Shown in pieces: positions 38,166-52,139 of a stretch of DNA of 64,000 nucleotides; position 1 is the first letter of the stretch, and each line of letters opens with the position of its first letter. The DNA lies in contig NC_060105.1 of assembly GCF_021155765.1 (NCBI RefSeq), positions 806,001-870,000 on the forward strand. The letters run 5' to 3'. This DNA is from Diprion similis. Taxonomy: Eukaryota > Arthropoda > Insecta > Hymenoptera > Diprionidae. A program made the position numbers and the translations under genes. The notes below the pieces were generated by a model that ran no database searches, was not told where the DNA came from, and saw only the letters and a program-made list of their open reading frames with translations.

Positions 38166-38246
38166 TACATGGGCTCCTTCGCCGTTGGAAGTCCTGAAGT
38201 CGATGGCAGAGCGGAGTACGTGCGATCCCGACTGGATGCTCTCAGG
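38166..38246 (+). CDS. Likely internal coding exon, symmetric phase 0-0, PTB-like start
   Basis: An 81-nt open segment is bounded by a strong acceptor (TTTTTGCTCTCTGTTTCAG) and a strong donor (CAGG then GTGAGTAG), so it is a 27-codon cassette readable without frame change. The peptide starts YMGSFAVGSPEVDG and ends SRLDALR. The Y-L/M-G-S-F/V opening followed by a charged helix resembles the first strand and helix of phosphotyrosine-binding (PTB/PID) domains. That is a pattern impression only, and the gene is not identified. It may belong to the unit starting at 31306 or to a gene extending to the right. Confidence 0.5.
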
Positions 38247-41200
38247 GTGAGTAGATCGCTCTATCTCATCTCGTTTCTCCAGCTTTATCGTTGAACCAGG
38301 AAGACGTCTATCCCAGGGTGAAACTTTTATTCGCGATTAAATCGGCCGGATTCAACGTCTGAACTCGATGTATATTAACGACAGTCGTACGTACAAATTA
38401 TCCTCCCTTCTTCTACCCCTCTTCGAATTTGTTTGCTCCTCTCTCACTGAGTATACCAGCATCCACCCTCGTCCTTGCCCGGCGCCGTTAAACCAACCCT
38501 AAAACAGACAAATTATTCCGGGTACGCCTCGTCGCATAATAAGAATCAATAAGATATACCATCAGCATTAATGGCCCGATATCTATGCCACTCGCACCCC
38601 GACCCTCGAACTGTTTGTTCCGCGTTTTTGCATGTCAAATCGCGAGCCCTGGCTGCCGGCCATGTCGAGACGATCATCCTCCGTCAATTACCGGACCAAT
38701 CGAGCTCTGGAACTCTCTCCCTCGTTTGCCTGATGCGAATTCAAAGCACGCGCCCCGTTTGTCCTCACAAGCTGGTCAATAATAATCTTTGCGGATATGC
38801 TCGCTACGTTCCTCGCTTGCTAATCGCTTTATCCCGTATAGTAGATAAAGTACGTCAGTGGATGCGGATAATCGCTGCTGGACCTGTTTTCGGAACTCCG
38901 GATCAGGAAGTCCCAGACATTTTTATCGGACACGCGAGCTCAGGACTCCGCAATTGCGAACTGGAGGTAGAGCCTCTGTTTTTTCGCTCCTGAAAGTCTG
39001 CACAGTTGGAAGAATAATTACCTGCAACGAACGCCTTTTCGGCGCCTTGACAGCAGACGGTCCGCAGGCATGGCGCCCTGAAATAGATCCATTAGCATAG
39101 CTCGTTCAAAGATGAAAGAGACGGTGCTGCTGGTTATAGAAAAGCAGCAGTTTCAACGTTTTGATACCCGGCCTGGCTCGTAATTAGACCTGTCCGCATG
39201 TAGCTGCCGCACGGCTTATTCACGTACCTACTTAAGGTCCATCTCGGTTTAAGGTGTGGGTCTTATGCTTCAATTAGCTCCTGTCTCGTAGAAAATCTTA
39301 TCAATCGCCTATACAGAAATTCACTTGAAACGCTGGTTAATTTTTCATCCAATTAATTGTGGACCGGAGAAATTTGATAACAACCAATGAGCCACTCCCA
39401 CGGGTCTGATCTTGAGTGCAGAGTTTTTCGACCTTTATTTATTTTCACCGCAATCGTAACTCTATCTTTCTGCCCGTACTTTCACCCGAGCCGATCAGTA
39501 GGTCTGGCTGCTGCTGCTGTCACTTCTTGGCAAACCAGTGCAATTTTCAAAGAGAAATGCGACTTGGCCGGAAATGGAATTGGATGACAACTAGCCAAGA
39601 GATTTAGATCATTCCTTTTACGGCCAGGATTCGACCCTTTTGAGGTGTCAAGAATACGCACTCGCGTACAGTTCGGCGATGAAAATTTAGGAAATCCTCT
39701 TCGGTGCCGCGGAGCTTTGCTTCGAGACCATTTATTTCGCTCTACCGAGTGAAATTTTCTCGCAAATATTTCACCGCGGTTTAAATTTTCCCATATAAAG
39801 TGGGAACAAGGGACGGAGGATTCCGTATCGTTAAAAATATACATATATTGATGGGCGAAATTCGGTGTAGTTGCAGTTTTAACGATCGTCGCCGGCCCGT
39901 GTTTCCCGCGCCTCTTCACCCCTCCAGCATTTCTCTCTCCTCCACCCCGCGTCCATCCATCGAATCGGGCGTTAAATTTCATCGAACTAAAATGACCGCA
40001 TGTAAAGTACACTCGTGCAGCGTGCAGTTTTGCCTTGTACCTGTGTATATAATACAGCGCACACAAGTTTCCATTTTATGCGGATCGTGAATTTACTACC
40101 GACCGCAAAATTCGACGTTCCGTCACCGGAAACTTTGCACTCTCATCCATGATCCGCACTTGTTTAGACCGGAAAACAACTATTCGGAAAGGCGTAGGAA
40201 AAAATGCCCCGGAATGCCCTGTATGCGGAGCTTTAAGGAATTGAATAAAACACGCGAATATTCTAAATCCCTGCTTAATAAGTTTGAAAGGGTGCTCGCG
40301 GGGATGAAAATGAAAAATACGAACTTTATTTCCATCGTTTATCACCTCGGAGCGTGGCACCGTTTCTGCAGGGATTCACGTAGTCCAGCATCCCTTTTTT
40401 TAACCTTCTCTCGTGCCCCGGAGCTACAGTGGCATCGGCGCTGTAGGAGCAAGAAAGAGAAAGGAAAAGCGAGAGGGAGAAAGAAATAGAGTTCGTGGTG
40501 TATTTCATGCATAATTAATGTAAAATTTGTTCTTTTTTCTTTAGCGCCCGTGTATAATATGTACGTAAAGAGAGAGAGAGGGATGTGGGTAGGTAACGCT
40601 GGCATGTTTAAGGGATCAGATTTTTAAGCTATGTTTACATAATAGCTGCATGAATACACACCGGGCTTAATGAGGCGAAAATTACGCTCCGCTGACGCCA
40701 CGGCCGGGAAGCGCGACGCTCTCGAGTGCCGGAGTTTCCTGTTTATACTTTGCACAACAATGAAAGTAAATAAGAAAAATATTCACAACTTTGTACCAAC
40801 CCCGCACCCTCGAGTCCAGCCCGCGGATATCGCGGACTCGACGCCGACCTTTGGCGTTGGGTAAAAGGGAAAACCCGAAATTCACGCATACCAACAATAA
40901 GCAAGGGGGTGAGGGAGGGGGAGGGAAGCGAGTCGAGATGTAGATGAAATATTGCGTCACTCTTGTAACCAGCGTCGAATTGAAGTGGCTTCCCTCGCCC
41001 CTTACCTCTTCGTTCAACAATTTTCAACCACCATAGAAGTAAAAATAATGCTACCGCGAGAGACAAGTGGACCTCCTCGAGTTCTTACGTCCGGTGCTTT
41101 TCAATTAACTCAGTCGAGGACGTCGCTATCAATGACAAAGCGGGGGACTTGCGGCTCGGGTCGGGTAATCGAGTCTGCCCAGTCGTTCGCAGTCGGTGGA

Positions 41201-44200
41201 CAAGATCGTATAACAGGGGAAGCGAGGACCAAGAGGAAGAGAAAGAGGAAGAGGAAGAGAAAGAGGCGGGATCCTTCGTCTTCGCGCGTTCCGATTCCCC
41301 AAAAAACTATTTTACCCTCAAGGATAGGTTTACGACCTATAAACGAGCGGCGCAATCCATGAAATTCGGGGCTTCGAGTCTTCGTGCCTCTCGAAAAGCC
41401 CCGATACTCGTACTCGGGCCGAGCTCCCATATAGAACGATCAACCAGCCTCTCAAGTAATTATGAATTTCCCGTTCGCCCCTCGTTCGACCCGGAGACTT
41501 TTCATTCAATTACCAACGGCTCGTGCTGCGATGCTGCTGCCTGCCGGCCCGGCGATCTGTTCCCAGTTTCCGCGCTTTCCACGCCTCTCCTTATATTATA
41601 CGTAGGTATACTTTATATCGAATACCTGCACCTGCTTCGAATCCAACCTACTTGAAATATATTAGATTTTCCGAATGAATAAGCCGATCGATTGGCAACT
41701 CGACGATCCAACGTGTATAGCTATACACTCGAGAATCTGCAGCGTCGTTTTCCTCCCGTTAAGGATATTTGAAACAGCAGAAGACCGATCATATCGTATA
41801 ACTAATAATCCAGTTCAAATTCAGCTCCCACTCGTCTTTCGGGCGGGGCAGAAGAGAATGGACTGGAGTTTAACGTAGCTACGCGTGGTTTTGGTCGGGG
41901 ATCGAGTTTCCCGGATTCCATAAATCCCGATAAAAGTACTCCTCGGATATCGGGACGACCTGGGCACGCATGGGACACAGAAGGCTCAAAGATGCCGGGC
42001 GGTTTGCGGACTGGAGCCTCGCCAAGGATGGATCCTGACGTTTCCGTCCAACTTTCGCGTCGCCGTTCATACTCGGAGGAAAATCGAACAAGATACGAAA
42101 ATTGCACGCCCAACTTTCTCGGTCTCGAGGCTCCCTCTTGCCTCTTCCCTCTTCTTCGAAAACAGTTTGCATGATCGTCCTCACTCCTCGGAGAAACCGG
42201 AAATTCCGCGGTAATCGCACCCCCCGCGAGGATATCTCGATCGGAAGGCCAATCAGCGCCCGGGGTTGAAACGAATTGGCGCGAATTAAGGGCGGAAATG
42301 GATGCGGGAAGCTGGGAAAAGACGGGCTCTGTATTTCTCGTCTCGAAGCGCGAAACCGAGGCCTTTGTCGAATCCGGAACGAACAATGTAACCCAATCGC
42401 GGTGCTGATCCCTCGTCGACACCGTTTTCGCCTGCAGTCTCTCCTCCCGTTCCCTCCCGGCTTTTCCCAGCCTCCTCGTCTCGACTGCGGAACCTTTTCA
42501 GCACTTTAGCCGGCTCGATTTTCTCCTTTTTCGTCTCCTCTCTCGCCCCTCGTTACTACGACGTCTCCGAAGAGCCGCCTGTGCCAGAAGACCACCGCAT
42601 CAGGAGTTCCAAAGCCGCGGAGTAACGCGACATCGACGATGCAAAAGCGGCTAATGCAATTACGCACCATCGCCCTTCGGGCTGCTGCAGTCGCCGTGCC
42701 GGCGTTGCACACTCAGCAGTTTACTTTTTACCGCGACGGGATTCCGCGGCTTAATTGTTTCGAGACTCATCGTGCGAGATCTGCAGCATCGGTGTGGGAA
42801 AAATCCTTCACCACTGACGACGTAAAAAAGATTTTCTTAATTTGAGAAAAAAAAGTCTCTTCAACGTCCCTGAATCGCTCCGCGATATTCTCTGCTCCAA
42901 CCGAAACAGTCGTATTACCTGAATTCAGGAAGCCTCAAGGTACCTAAACATTCTCCAAATCAAAACAGGACGATTGTCACCACTTCATCAATTCTTCGAG
43001 TTGTTTTGATAGTTTCGAGATATATGGAAATGGGCACTAATTTTTTCAAATTGCAATCTCTACTTTCTCCGTCAATAAATTCTCGATGAATCGTTGTTCT
43101 TCCACGTGCTAGGACGTTCGTATTTTCGCCCCAGATACGTAATAATTTTGCGTAATCGTATTAATCGCGGAGGGTTGAGTGGAGCGGGAGAGAGCGAGGT
43201 TATCGTAAATTGACAGAAAAAGCAACCCCATTTATTCGCTACGGGTGCCAAAGAAGAGAACGAGGGATCCTCAAACAATTTCCTTCAAAAGCACCCACAT
43301 CGATTTTACACCGTAATAATTTCATACGCCGCGTCGTTTCGCGCCATAATAATTTATATCCCTCTTTCAAAACAAACCAACCGGTGAAATTCAATTCTGC
43401 GCAAACTTTTCACCCCCCTTCTTTCCTTCCTTTTCCTGCTTTCGGTTCTTCTCTTCCTCCGCGGAAGTTAACTGCGAGTGAAAACGAATCCCTAGATCCT
43501 AAAAAATTTCGTCCAGACGTATTTCCGACATTTAGGTCAACCAAACGGATCGTCAGACCGTGATCTCAACCGTTGCAGAGCCGCAGACGGTCTCGTTGAA
43601 GACCTCCGTCAGCGAGGCTGGATTCCCGTTTTTGCACGCTCGCTGCACCCGGCTGCTTGCACTTTGAACCGCCTCTCTCCCAGTTCCCGGTGATCCTGGG
43701 AAGAATTTCTTCGCCAAATGAGCCGCGAATGATGACGGATAGGGAAAACGGCCCCGCCGTCAAGCAGATCGAGACCATTTCGAACGGGGAGACGATAATT
43801 TGCGATCGTTGTGCTTCTCCCCGTTTTGACGAGAACGAAAGTGATTCCGGTATGTACCGAAGCAGGGGGAAAAGGCTGCAGAAGGCTAGGAGCTATTCGA
43901 TTTCGGTCGAGTTAATCCCCGGTCCGAGAGTATGGAGAACGCGTGTGTTTGCGTGTGCGCGTGGGAGTGTGGGAGAAGAGGGAAAGCGGAAAAGGGAGGA
44001 AAAGGACGAGGAAAAATGGAAGGGAGGAGAGAAAAAAACAGACAGACATTTGCCTATCCGAGCGGGGATATATATTTCACTTTCGTATTCCGAAAATCTG
44101 CTTTCTCCTCGCCCCGGTTTATCTTCCGCATCTTCCGCATCTTCCGCGTTCCTCCTCCCATCGCGCTGTTCTTTGAATACCCGTAATCCGTGAGACTGAA

Positions 44201-44743
44201 CTCACAATCATGTATATCGTATTCTTTATGTCCCTGCGATCTGCTCCCGAGGTTACGCGGCGTGTCCAAACCGCCGAGCTAGGGGTAAAAAGTTTGGGGC
44301 TCTCGATTTTTTGATGACGTGCTCGACTCCAAATCTCCGATATTATATTCATGCGAGATATATATTCTGAAAACTGTGTTCCAACGCCTCGCCGCTGCGC
44401 ACCTGCTTCTGCTGCACCTCCCTTGGAATTTTTCGGGTTTACTTTGTTCGCCCCCGTCTCGCGTACAAATCGTGAAATTCAAATCGTTCCTTCAATAACA
44501 GCCAAGGGCGAATTCCGGATGGCGCAGAGGAGAGGATGAAATGCGACGGTGATAGTCGATAAATGCCCCTCGGCATTCCCGGCGTTCCGAAAAACTCTTC
44601 CCGCAGCCTGAACCTGGACTTGGAATTATTATCAATCGAATCTGCATGCCATTCGAGAATTCCTCGTGCGCACTGGTCGTGCAAAATTGTCTCACGTCGT
44701 ATATGCATATACAGTTACATAGGTATACACATTGTATATATAC
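38247..44743. other. Gene-poor region; no gene supported
   Basis: Long overlapping ORFs such as 39482-40066 (minus) and 41149-41655 (plus) are Arg/Ser/Pro-rich, have partners in other frames and show no domains, so I treat them as chance. A purine-rich AGAGGAAG tract (41228-41266) and three exact 9-bp ATCTTCCGC copies (44121-44147) are present. The rest is probably intronic or intergenic. Confidence 0.45.
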
Positions 44744-44823
44744 ATTAGGGTAATTCATTTAAAAAAAGAAAAAGTTTATTTTTAAGGTGTCGCTGGAAAA
44801 TTTTAAAAATGAACTACCCTAAT
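44744..44823. mobile_element. 80-bp hairpin element with 17-bp inverted ends (MITE-like)
   Basis: ATTAGGGTAATTCATTT at 44744-44760 pairs with the reverse complement of 44807-44823 with one mismatch (ATTAGGGTA-A/G-TTCATTT). Weaker pairing continues outward through flanking TATA-like bases. The interior is AT-rich and has no ORF. Size and structure suit a miniature inverted-repeat element or a recurring palindromic repeat. The copy number in the genome is unknown from this window. Confidence 0.5.
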
Positions 44824-47800
44824 ATACGTGCAGTTGTTGTTCTTCGACAAAATTCGGGAAACGTTGCGAAACAGAGCTCGCAAAAAAGTGTGGAATAAAT
44901 GAGATCGGAAATTAAGACGGACGACGGGTAACCGACGACCAAACGATCCTCATAAGTTAAAAGTATCAAGTTCGCGTATTCCGTGCTCCACCCTCGTTAC
45001 CCGAGGCCTCCTGACCCCCGACCTCGTAAGTAAACCTCGGCCTTGCGTGCCTCTCTCCATTCCCTCTCTCGCTCTCTCCCTCTTTCTCCGTTTCTCTTCT
45101 CTACCCAGACTTCACCGGGTGGTCGGTCTTTATTAACTCCGGCACTGAAGTATAGCGGCAATACCGCTCTCCTTATCATTGGCATTCATATATTCACTTC
45201 CACGCGAATTTTACCATTTCCGAATTCGACCGAGCCGAAAACTTACGTTCCAATATTTTCTATGACGCGACCAATTTGGCGGATCGTAATGTCGTTTCGG
45301 CTCCGCGCTGCAACCCTTACGAAAAACACGGCAGTAAAAAAGGAATAGACGAAGGATTGCCCGAGGTGTTGGAAAGAGCTCGTGCTGCAAACGTCAGCGG
45401 CGATAAGAAATATTTGAAGAGAATCGAACTCTGTGTATGACGCAGGCGGTATCTTTTCACCCCCTGCAGACTTGGTGGAGCTTTTTCCTGTCCACTGGAC
45501 AAGATCTTCCCTGCGATAAATAACTCGCAGTATCTATCTTCGTGACGCTTATTCGTCGCAATTATCATTCGCTTGTTCCTCGCAATTATCATTCGTGGTG
45601 AACAAGAGTCGCGGAGATTACACTGGAGGATCAGGGTTAAAAGATTATTTGAAATGTCAACTTGAACTCGGGAAATTCGCCAGCATCATCTAGCCAGCAT
45701 CTGGCGCTGAAACTTTCCGAGAAGGTAATTAGCCCGCTAATCGTTTGCCTCTCGTTATTTCCTCCCGAGATCTTTTTCCCTCGCTTTTATAACTAGACTT
45801 GCAGGACTTTCCAACAGGGATGCGTTGCCTTAAACCGCAAGATGCTCCCGCACGCATCGTCTGCGCCAGTCTGCAGGTTGTTCCAGCTACCCACGCTTGA
45901 GTGGACGGAAGTGCACCAAGCAGCTTAAAGCTCGGAGCGAGGGACGAGCGTATTTACCGAAGGATATTTACAGTCTGAGTCTCCGGTCTACCCAGACTTT
46001 AATATCCTGTCATTGGCCTCGTGAAACGCGCGGCTCCGTCGACGGCAGAACGACGCGGGGGTGAAACGCACCCCGGCCGACAATTGGCCGCCGGATCTCG
46101 ATGGCCCAACTTTCTAATTACAGCTCAGCCTCGATGACCCGGACAAACTGACTCCCGACTCTCCTAGATTTCGTTTAATTAAATCCCGTGGAGATAACGG
46201 GACGAACAGTGATCGGAACTCTCCTCGTTATCGTATCTTTATTGCTCTTCTTATCGCTCCGACAAATAAAACGTCACCGGTGATGATCGAGTCGTGATAT
46301 ACAGTGTATTGGCAGACCGGAAGAACTTCGGCTTCAGGGGTGAAAAATGCAGTTCTAGTAAATCGAAATCCCCTGGCAACCAATAAGTAACGTTTCGATT
46401 GATAACCTTGGATAGAGGATGAAATGTCTGCGAAATTGAGTGCAATTCGATACTCCTACCGTCTGATTAGACTCGTCAAAGCGCGGGATCTTCGAGGCGT
46501 GTATCGAGTGTCAGGGTAGCAGGTAGGAGGTGGGAATATCAGACGAGATGCCGGCGCGTTCTTTAACATCGAGACGTCGGATCGGGACACTGGATGCTGG
46601 AGTCTGGATGGGCGTGCAGATCTCGAGGCGTCGCGTCGGTGAAGTTGGACCCGGGGATGTGCGCGAATGCGGGGGTCCTCTTCCTCCTGACGATGCGACG
46701 GTGTGAGAGATACGTAATCTCCGTGGCAGAAATCGCGGCGGGGAGTCCTTTTCAAAGTTGTAAATCTCCGCGGCTCTCCATTCAGTGCGGGATAAGCCAG
46801 CCCCATATTACCCAGGTGTAAATATTCTCACTCCATTCCATCTACCCACATTCCGCAATATTCTACGCCCAGCATTTCGCCTACAAGCTATGCCTGATTC
46901 GGATCCTTTCGTCCTTGGAACCACGGGCAGTGACATGTTTTTGATCGCTCGATTCTCCATTTTTTTTCGAGGATATTCGCGGAAGCTCTCGTCCTGTGAG
47001 GGACAGAAGGCAAACAGGAGTTGGAAGCGACCGGAGCTTTTAGCTTCACGAGCCGATGAATGGCGATGGCTAACGTGGGGGTTGGTTAGAGGTGTGTAGG
47101 TATCCGAATAACCGAGGGATGCAGGCGACCAGCAGACATCAGGAGAGCCGATCTCCATTCTGGACGTTCACGTTGTGGCGCGGTCAGAACCGCCGCAAGC
47201 TTTGCGCTCTTCTATGAGAGTCGGAGCTTTGCTTCCGACCGATGCGAAAAACACGGGTTAATTCCTGTCTCCGATAAAAGCGCGACTTTTGAGTTTTGAG
47301 CTTTCAAAAAAAGAAAATTTTTTTTCGAGCTTGCGCGAAATCTCGTCCTAACAGCGTTCTCGACGTCCCGAAGCCTAGCTGCAGAGAAATCTCGCGGAAA
47401 ATCGGAATGCAGCGTATTTGCAATGCTAATCAGCTCGCGAGCTGCTCTTCCGTTATTTAAGAGGCGTTATCCTCCCGCTCGAGCGCGTAAATTTCAACGG
47501 AAAGGTTGCGCGGGCCACATTTCCCGGCATCCCTAGCTGGGTACGCTTAATTATATTATACACGCGCACCGCGTTATATCATCCGGCGACTAGGCGTATT
47601 TCGGACCACGCGACTGCACCCGGGTCGTATGACCAAAGATAGCGGCGTTGCCGACCTCCTGTAGCCGGCTAGTTCCGCATTTTGATTCAGAATTTATAGC
47701 GCGATTTATAATCCCCATGATCACCGTCTCACTAATACGACCCACCTGCTGTTCCTTATCATCATCCCTGTTCTCGAGAGGTGATAAGGTCCTCGAGCAT

Positions 47801-48782
47801 TTAAGGGGTTACGTGGCTTTGGAAGGAAAAAATAAAAGATAACATATTTTCTCTAATTTATTTCTTCTTTTACATAGAATAGAAGAATTATTTTATTCAA
47901 ACTTTGAGCATATAAAACATTTGAACAATATTTTATGAAATTTTTATCAAAAAATTGAGAAAGTTCACTGATTTTCAGAGAGATAAGTTTCCCAGCGATG
48001 GTCAGGATAACTCAGGATAGCTTTAACTGAAATCAGAAAAACTAAATATTTTCTTTAAGTCGATTGAACGAAGGATCTAAAAAAAAAAGAAATGAAATTT
48101 GAATTTTTCGCAGAGTTGTATGCAAAAAAGTAGAATTTTCGGTAAAATTTGAACGGTACGTTACCTTTTATAATGAGTTGTGATCAAGAAAAAAAATCCT
48201 TTCCAAGGGAGTTGAAACTGGGTAACCATGTTAGTAAATAATTTCTAATTTTAAGAAGAAAATACCGAACGAGTTTCTCCTTATCTGTTTATTGGCGCAA
48301 TCACAATTCCCCGAAATTATGTGCGCAATAATCAGCTTCTAAAATCATTTGTGCCAATTACCCGAAGCTGTTTTCGAACCCGAACCCGCGTTGTTCCGAT
48401 ATCAGCTTCCTCTAACTGAAATATGCGGTATAAAAATAGGGAAAAAGGGTATTTAAAATGGAGATAAATAAAAAGGCAGTAAAGCTTGCGGGCTTGCGGA
48501 TCCGTCTGGAGCGCATACCTACATCAGCTGGGATGCAATTTATTTGGTCTGCAGCTGCAGTGGCCGAAGAAAGAACACAGCGCGTACGAGGCGCACATCC
48601 GAAAGCTGAGCCTTGATTTTTACTACCATTTATACGTGAAAAACATGGGGATGATGACGAGGGGAGGGTGAGGGGGGTGGGTAAAAAAATTTCAAGTAAC
48701 CGCATCGTATTTGGCGCGTGTTCAAGAGCCGAGCAGCTTGCTCGCGCGACCTTACGAGGTGAAACTAATATTCGTGCAGCCG

Positions 48783-48809
48783 CACCACCACCACCACCAC
48801 CACCACCAT
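48783..48809. repeat. (ACC)n trinucleotide repeat
   Basis: About nine uninterrupted CAC/ACC units, with no coding context supported on either strand. Confidence 0.85.
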
Positions 48810-50656
48810 CGAAACGCCCCCTGCGGCCCAGACCTCGAGGTTCGTCCATAAATCCTCGAGGATGGGGATTCGGCATACGTAAGGCCTCCCGGGGCTGAAC
48901 ACCGCCGCCATTCGGCGAGCCTCGGACCTCAACCCCTTCGGAGGGTTTAATTTTTACCTCGCATATAGGTATAATAAACTATAACGTATGTTGGTACAGG
49001 TATAATAAAAGGTATAGAATAAGGCCGAACTCTGCGACGAAGTCGATGAAAATTATCCAGCCTTGCACGAGCTTTCAGAGCTTTTGAGGGGGGAGCGAAA
49101 CGGAGCTACGCAAAAATCGCGAGAGACGATACGGGCAAACGAGTTTACACCCCGTAGGGATGCACGAATGTATATATACTATATAGATAGATAGACAGAT
49201 AGATATATATACATACACAATGCTCCGCGACGCGGATAAATAAATTCTGGTAAGATGGCCGCGTGCCGTGCAAACCGGAAATTCGGCGAGTCAGGACTTC
49301 TTTATGGGAATCGACGGGGTTCCGAACCCCAGGCCTCCGCGTCTACCTTACACACGCACACACATACACACACACCCACTTAAATATATGTATACTGTCG
49401 CGGGAATTTCCCTCTGTATATATGTATACAGATATCAGCACGCGATATGGACTGAGAAACAAAACTGCGAACAAACGCCGTTCTCCTCCCCATCAATTCC
49501 CGTAATAATGACGATCAATGCTCGCACCGGCTTATCTGACATAATATATGTACCTACATACATATATATATGTAAATGTATACTCGGCGAACTATCTTAT
49601 ACATATTTATCGCTCTCCTGGATTATTTTTCCCTCCTAACGATTTTCTTCTCGCGGTGTGGAAAGAAAATCGAGACGATTTTGACGTGGAAAATTAGAGA
49701 CAGCTGAGTAAAATAGAAAAGAAACACACACAAACACACATACACCTTCGCAGCGTGGATTTTTTTTTGCATCGATCAGCGGAGGAGTAATGGGTTAAAC
49801 TGTTGGCGCAGGGTCGAACCCACCCCCACCCCTTGAGGGAGCGAAGTCGGCGGCGCCATCCACGATTCGACGCTTAGCGAAAAAGATCCAGGGAGCTAAT
49901 CTGTCACCAAATCCCGTAACACCTACCCGCGAAAGCGTCGAGCCGTAGCTCCCGAGGGTTCCATCCCGAGTTATCCCCTTTATTTGGGAACTTTGTAAAT
50001 ATCAGATCGCAGCTGTAACGATGCCTCTGCTGTGTTGCACGATCTCGAGCGATTCAACAACCGGGTAACTGCACTTGAGCGGAGTCCAGGGATAGATAAG
50101 AGATTCCCTGGCTCTCCCCCATTCCGACATCGTCGTCGATCAGCGATACGCGATACGCGGCCAAGAACGAGCTGATCTCTGCAGCCGAGGGTTGTACGTT
50201 ATTACCTCGTACCTACCTCGAACACAAATCGAAAGGGAGGAGAACAATTATCCTCCATCTCGGAACACCTGTCGATGACGCGATTCAATTATACAACCTG
50301 TGCGGTGCGTCGGGGAGAATAATCGGTATAGTAACAATGACGTTTACGGGGGGTTGAAAAATGACGATGAATTCTAACCCCGTTGGGGCGGCATCGCCGT
50401 CGGCTGCTGCTCTATATATTTTAAAGCTTTTAAATTGCGGAACGTGTCGGTAGAATGGGAGAGGCTCTTAGCAGAGGCTGGCTTGGTAGCGCGGAGGGTG
50501 TGTCGGGGCACGATATACTACCTTTTAACTACGGAAACGGTGAAAAGCTCCGTCGACGCCCGCGAGACCGCGAGAATTACCGCAGGAACGAAGAATCGAA
50601 CACGCGCCTTCTTATACCGCGCAGCTGTTGTGCGGCACGTTCCTCGCATGTTGCCG

Positions 50657-50670
50657 GATACATACATACA

Positions 50671-50706
<36 letters not shown>

Positions 50707-50708
50707 TA
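50657..50708. repeat. (CATA)n tetranucleotide repeat
   Basis: About eleven perfect CATA units grade into (TA)n. A smaller CA-rich run lies at 49350-49377. Confidence 0.9.
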
Positions 50709-51828
50709 CGTATACAATGTGCTTTTCGAAGTGAAAAATGAGAGGCCAAATAACGTTCAACGCACGATATCGGGATCATGTTCTTATTCGACCTGCATAA
50801 TATACCCAAACGATTATATCGTAATAAGAATATATACTCGTCGATTATATCCAGAAAAAATTTTCATACCTGAAATCTGGATTTATGAACCGGGCACATC
50901 GTGTCGGATTTAATTTTATTTTCGTTTCCAGTTTGATAGTCCTTCGAACAAGACTATCTAAGTTGTTCGCAATTACACATATTCTCTTTTCAATAATATC
51001 GAGACTCAAGGGTAGAAGAGTTCGTACAAATCACGTGACGGTTATACCTGCCAAAATTGATTACAAGATGTCATTTGATACCGTGATTTATAGATGAAAA
51101 CATAGTATTTGAGATTTGAATGAATTTTTTAAATAAAACGAAAAAAAAAATTGGCTTAAACTGACTTTTTTGTACATTATATTATTCTTCAATTCCACTT
51201 GAATTTGAACCGAATACAGAGTTAATAAGTTGATCGATTTAGGTTTTAGTAATTTGCTAGTAACTGGGAAAATTTCAGGAAAAACTGGGTCTTAGGTCCT
51301 GAAACTCCTGGAAGTGTCATGGAATTTTTTTCTCAAAAATTGACGGCCAGCCTGTAATGATTATTTAAAGTTACACACTTTTTTGACAAAATGAATATAT
51401 TTTATCCCTGATCGAGCTATAATTTTTCGATTGAAAGTAGTACCACATTTAAATTTTACGTTTGCACGAAAGTTGGCTTGAATCGGTCGTATTACGCGCG
51501 CTTCAGGCATACATACTTTCAATCGCAGGGTGAATAAGAATGGCCGCAATTATTATTTCAAAGGCCAGTGTTTTGACGAAAAGTTCAACGTCTCCGGTGT
51601 TTCCCTTCCGGGAAAAACCAGCCCTCGACGGCGCAATAATTTTGAATTCAGCGGGCCGTTGAACGCCAGACGAGTCGAGTCGAGTCGAGACGGGACGGCA
51701 GCTTCGCGCTTCTTCAGCTACTAAATCATGCAAATACTAATAATGGCAGGGCGAAGCGTCAGATAATTGAAATGTAAACATGGCAGTCAGTCGCGGAAAT
51801 TCCGGGGGGCTGGTCGGGCGGCCTGGAG

Positions 51829-51866
51829 AAGGAAGGAAGGGAAGAAGGGAAGAAGGGAAGAAGGGT
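51829..51866. repeat. Imperfect GGGAAGAA purine repeat
   Basis: Repeated AGGAAGGG and GGGAAGAA units form a strand-asymmetric purine tract. Confidence 0.75.
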
Positions 51867-52139
51867 GAGAGCAAATGGGCAGAGTTAAGTTGGCAGAGGC
51901 GCGTCTGCCCCCCTCTACACATTCGTGTTACATTATCATCGCGAGCTGCCGGCTGCCGGCTGCTCGTAGATATTTTGACCATGATCCGCAGCCTCGCCAA
52001 GCCAGTCTCGGTGATGCGCACGTGACTGCAATGCGCGCGATTCGCGGAGCGAAAGCTCGCTTCGAAGGTCCGACGATCCGCCCTCGGATACGCGTATTCC
52101 ACGTACGTAATAACGACTACGTGCACTCGTAACGCGTTG

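Larger units (their letters stand above)
44824..52139. other. Gene-poor region with repeat-like AT-rich islands
   Basis: No gene was supported. Abrupt AT-rich blocks at 47806-48260 and 51105-51365 interrupt more GC-rich sequence. The second ends with a GGCCAGCCTGTAATG motif, and both look like old insertions, though no terminal repeats or coding remains were found. Many dinucleotide and tetranucleotide runs are listed separately. Confidence 0.4.

Noticed and set aside
39482..40066. Minus-strand 194-codon ORF
   Set aside because: No recognisable motif; biased composition with overlapping ORFs in other frames; no splice or promoter context.
41802..42422. Minus-strand 206-codon ORF
   Set aside because: It lies in GC-rich sequence where several frames on both strands are open. 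There are no domains and the composition is Arg/Ser/Pro-biased.
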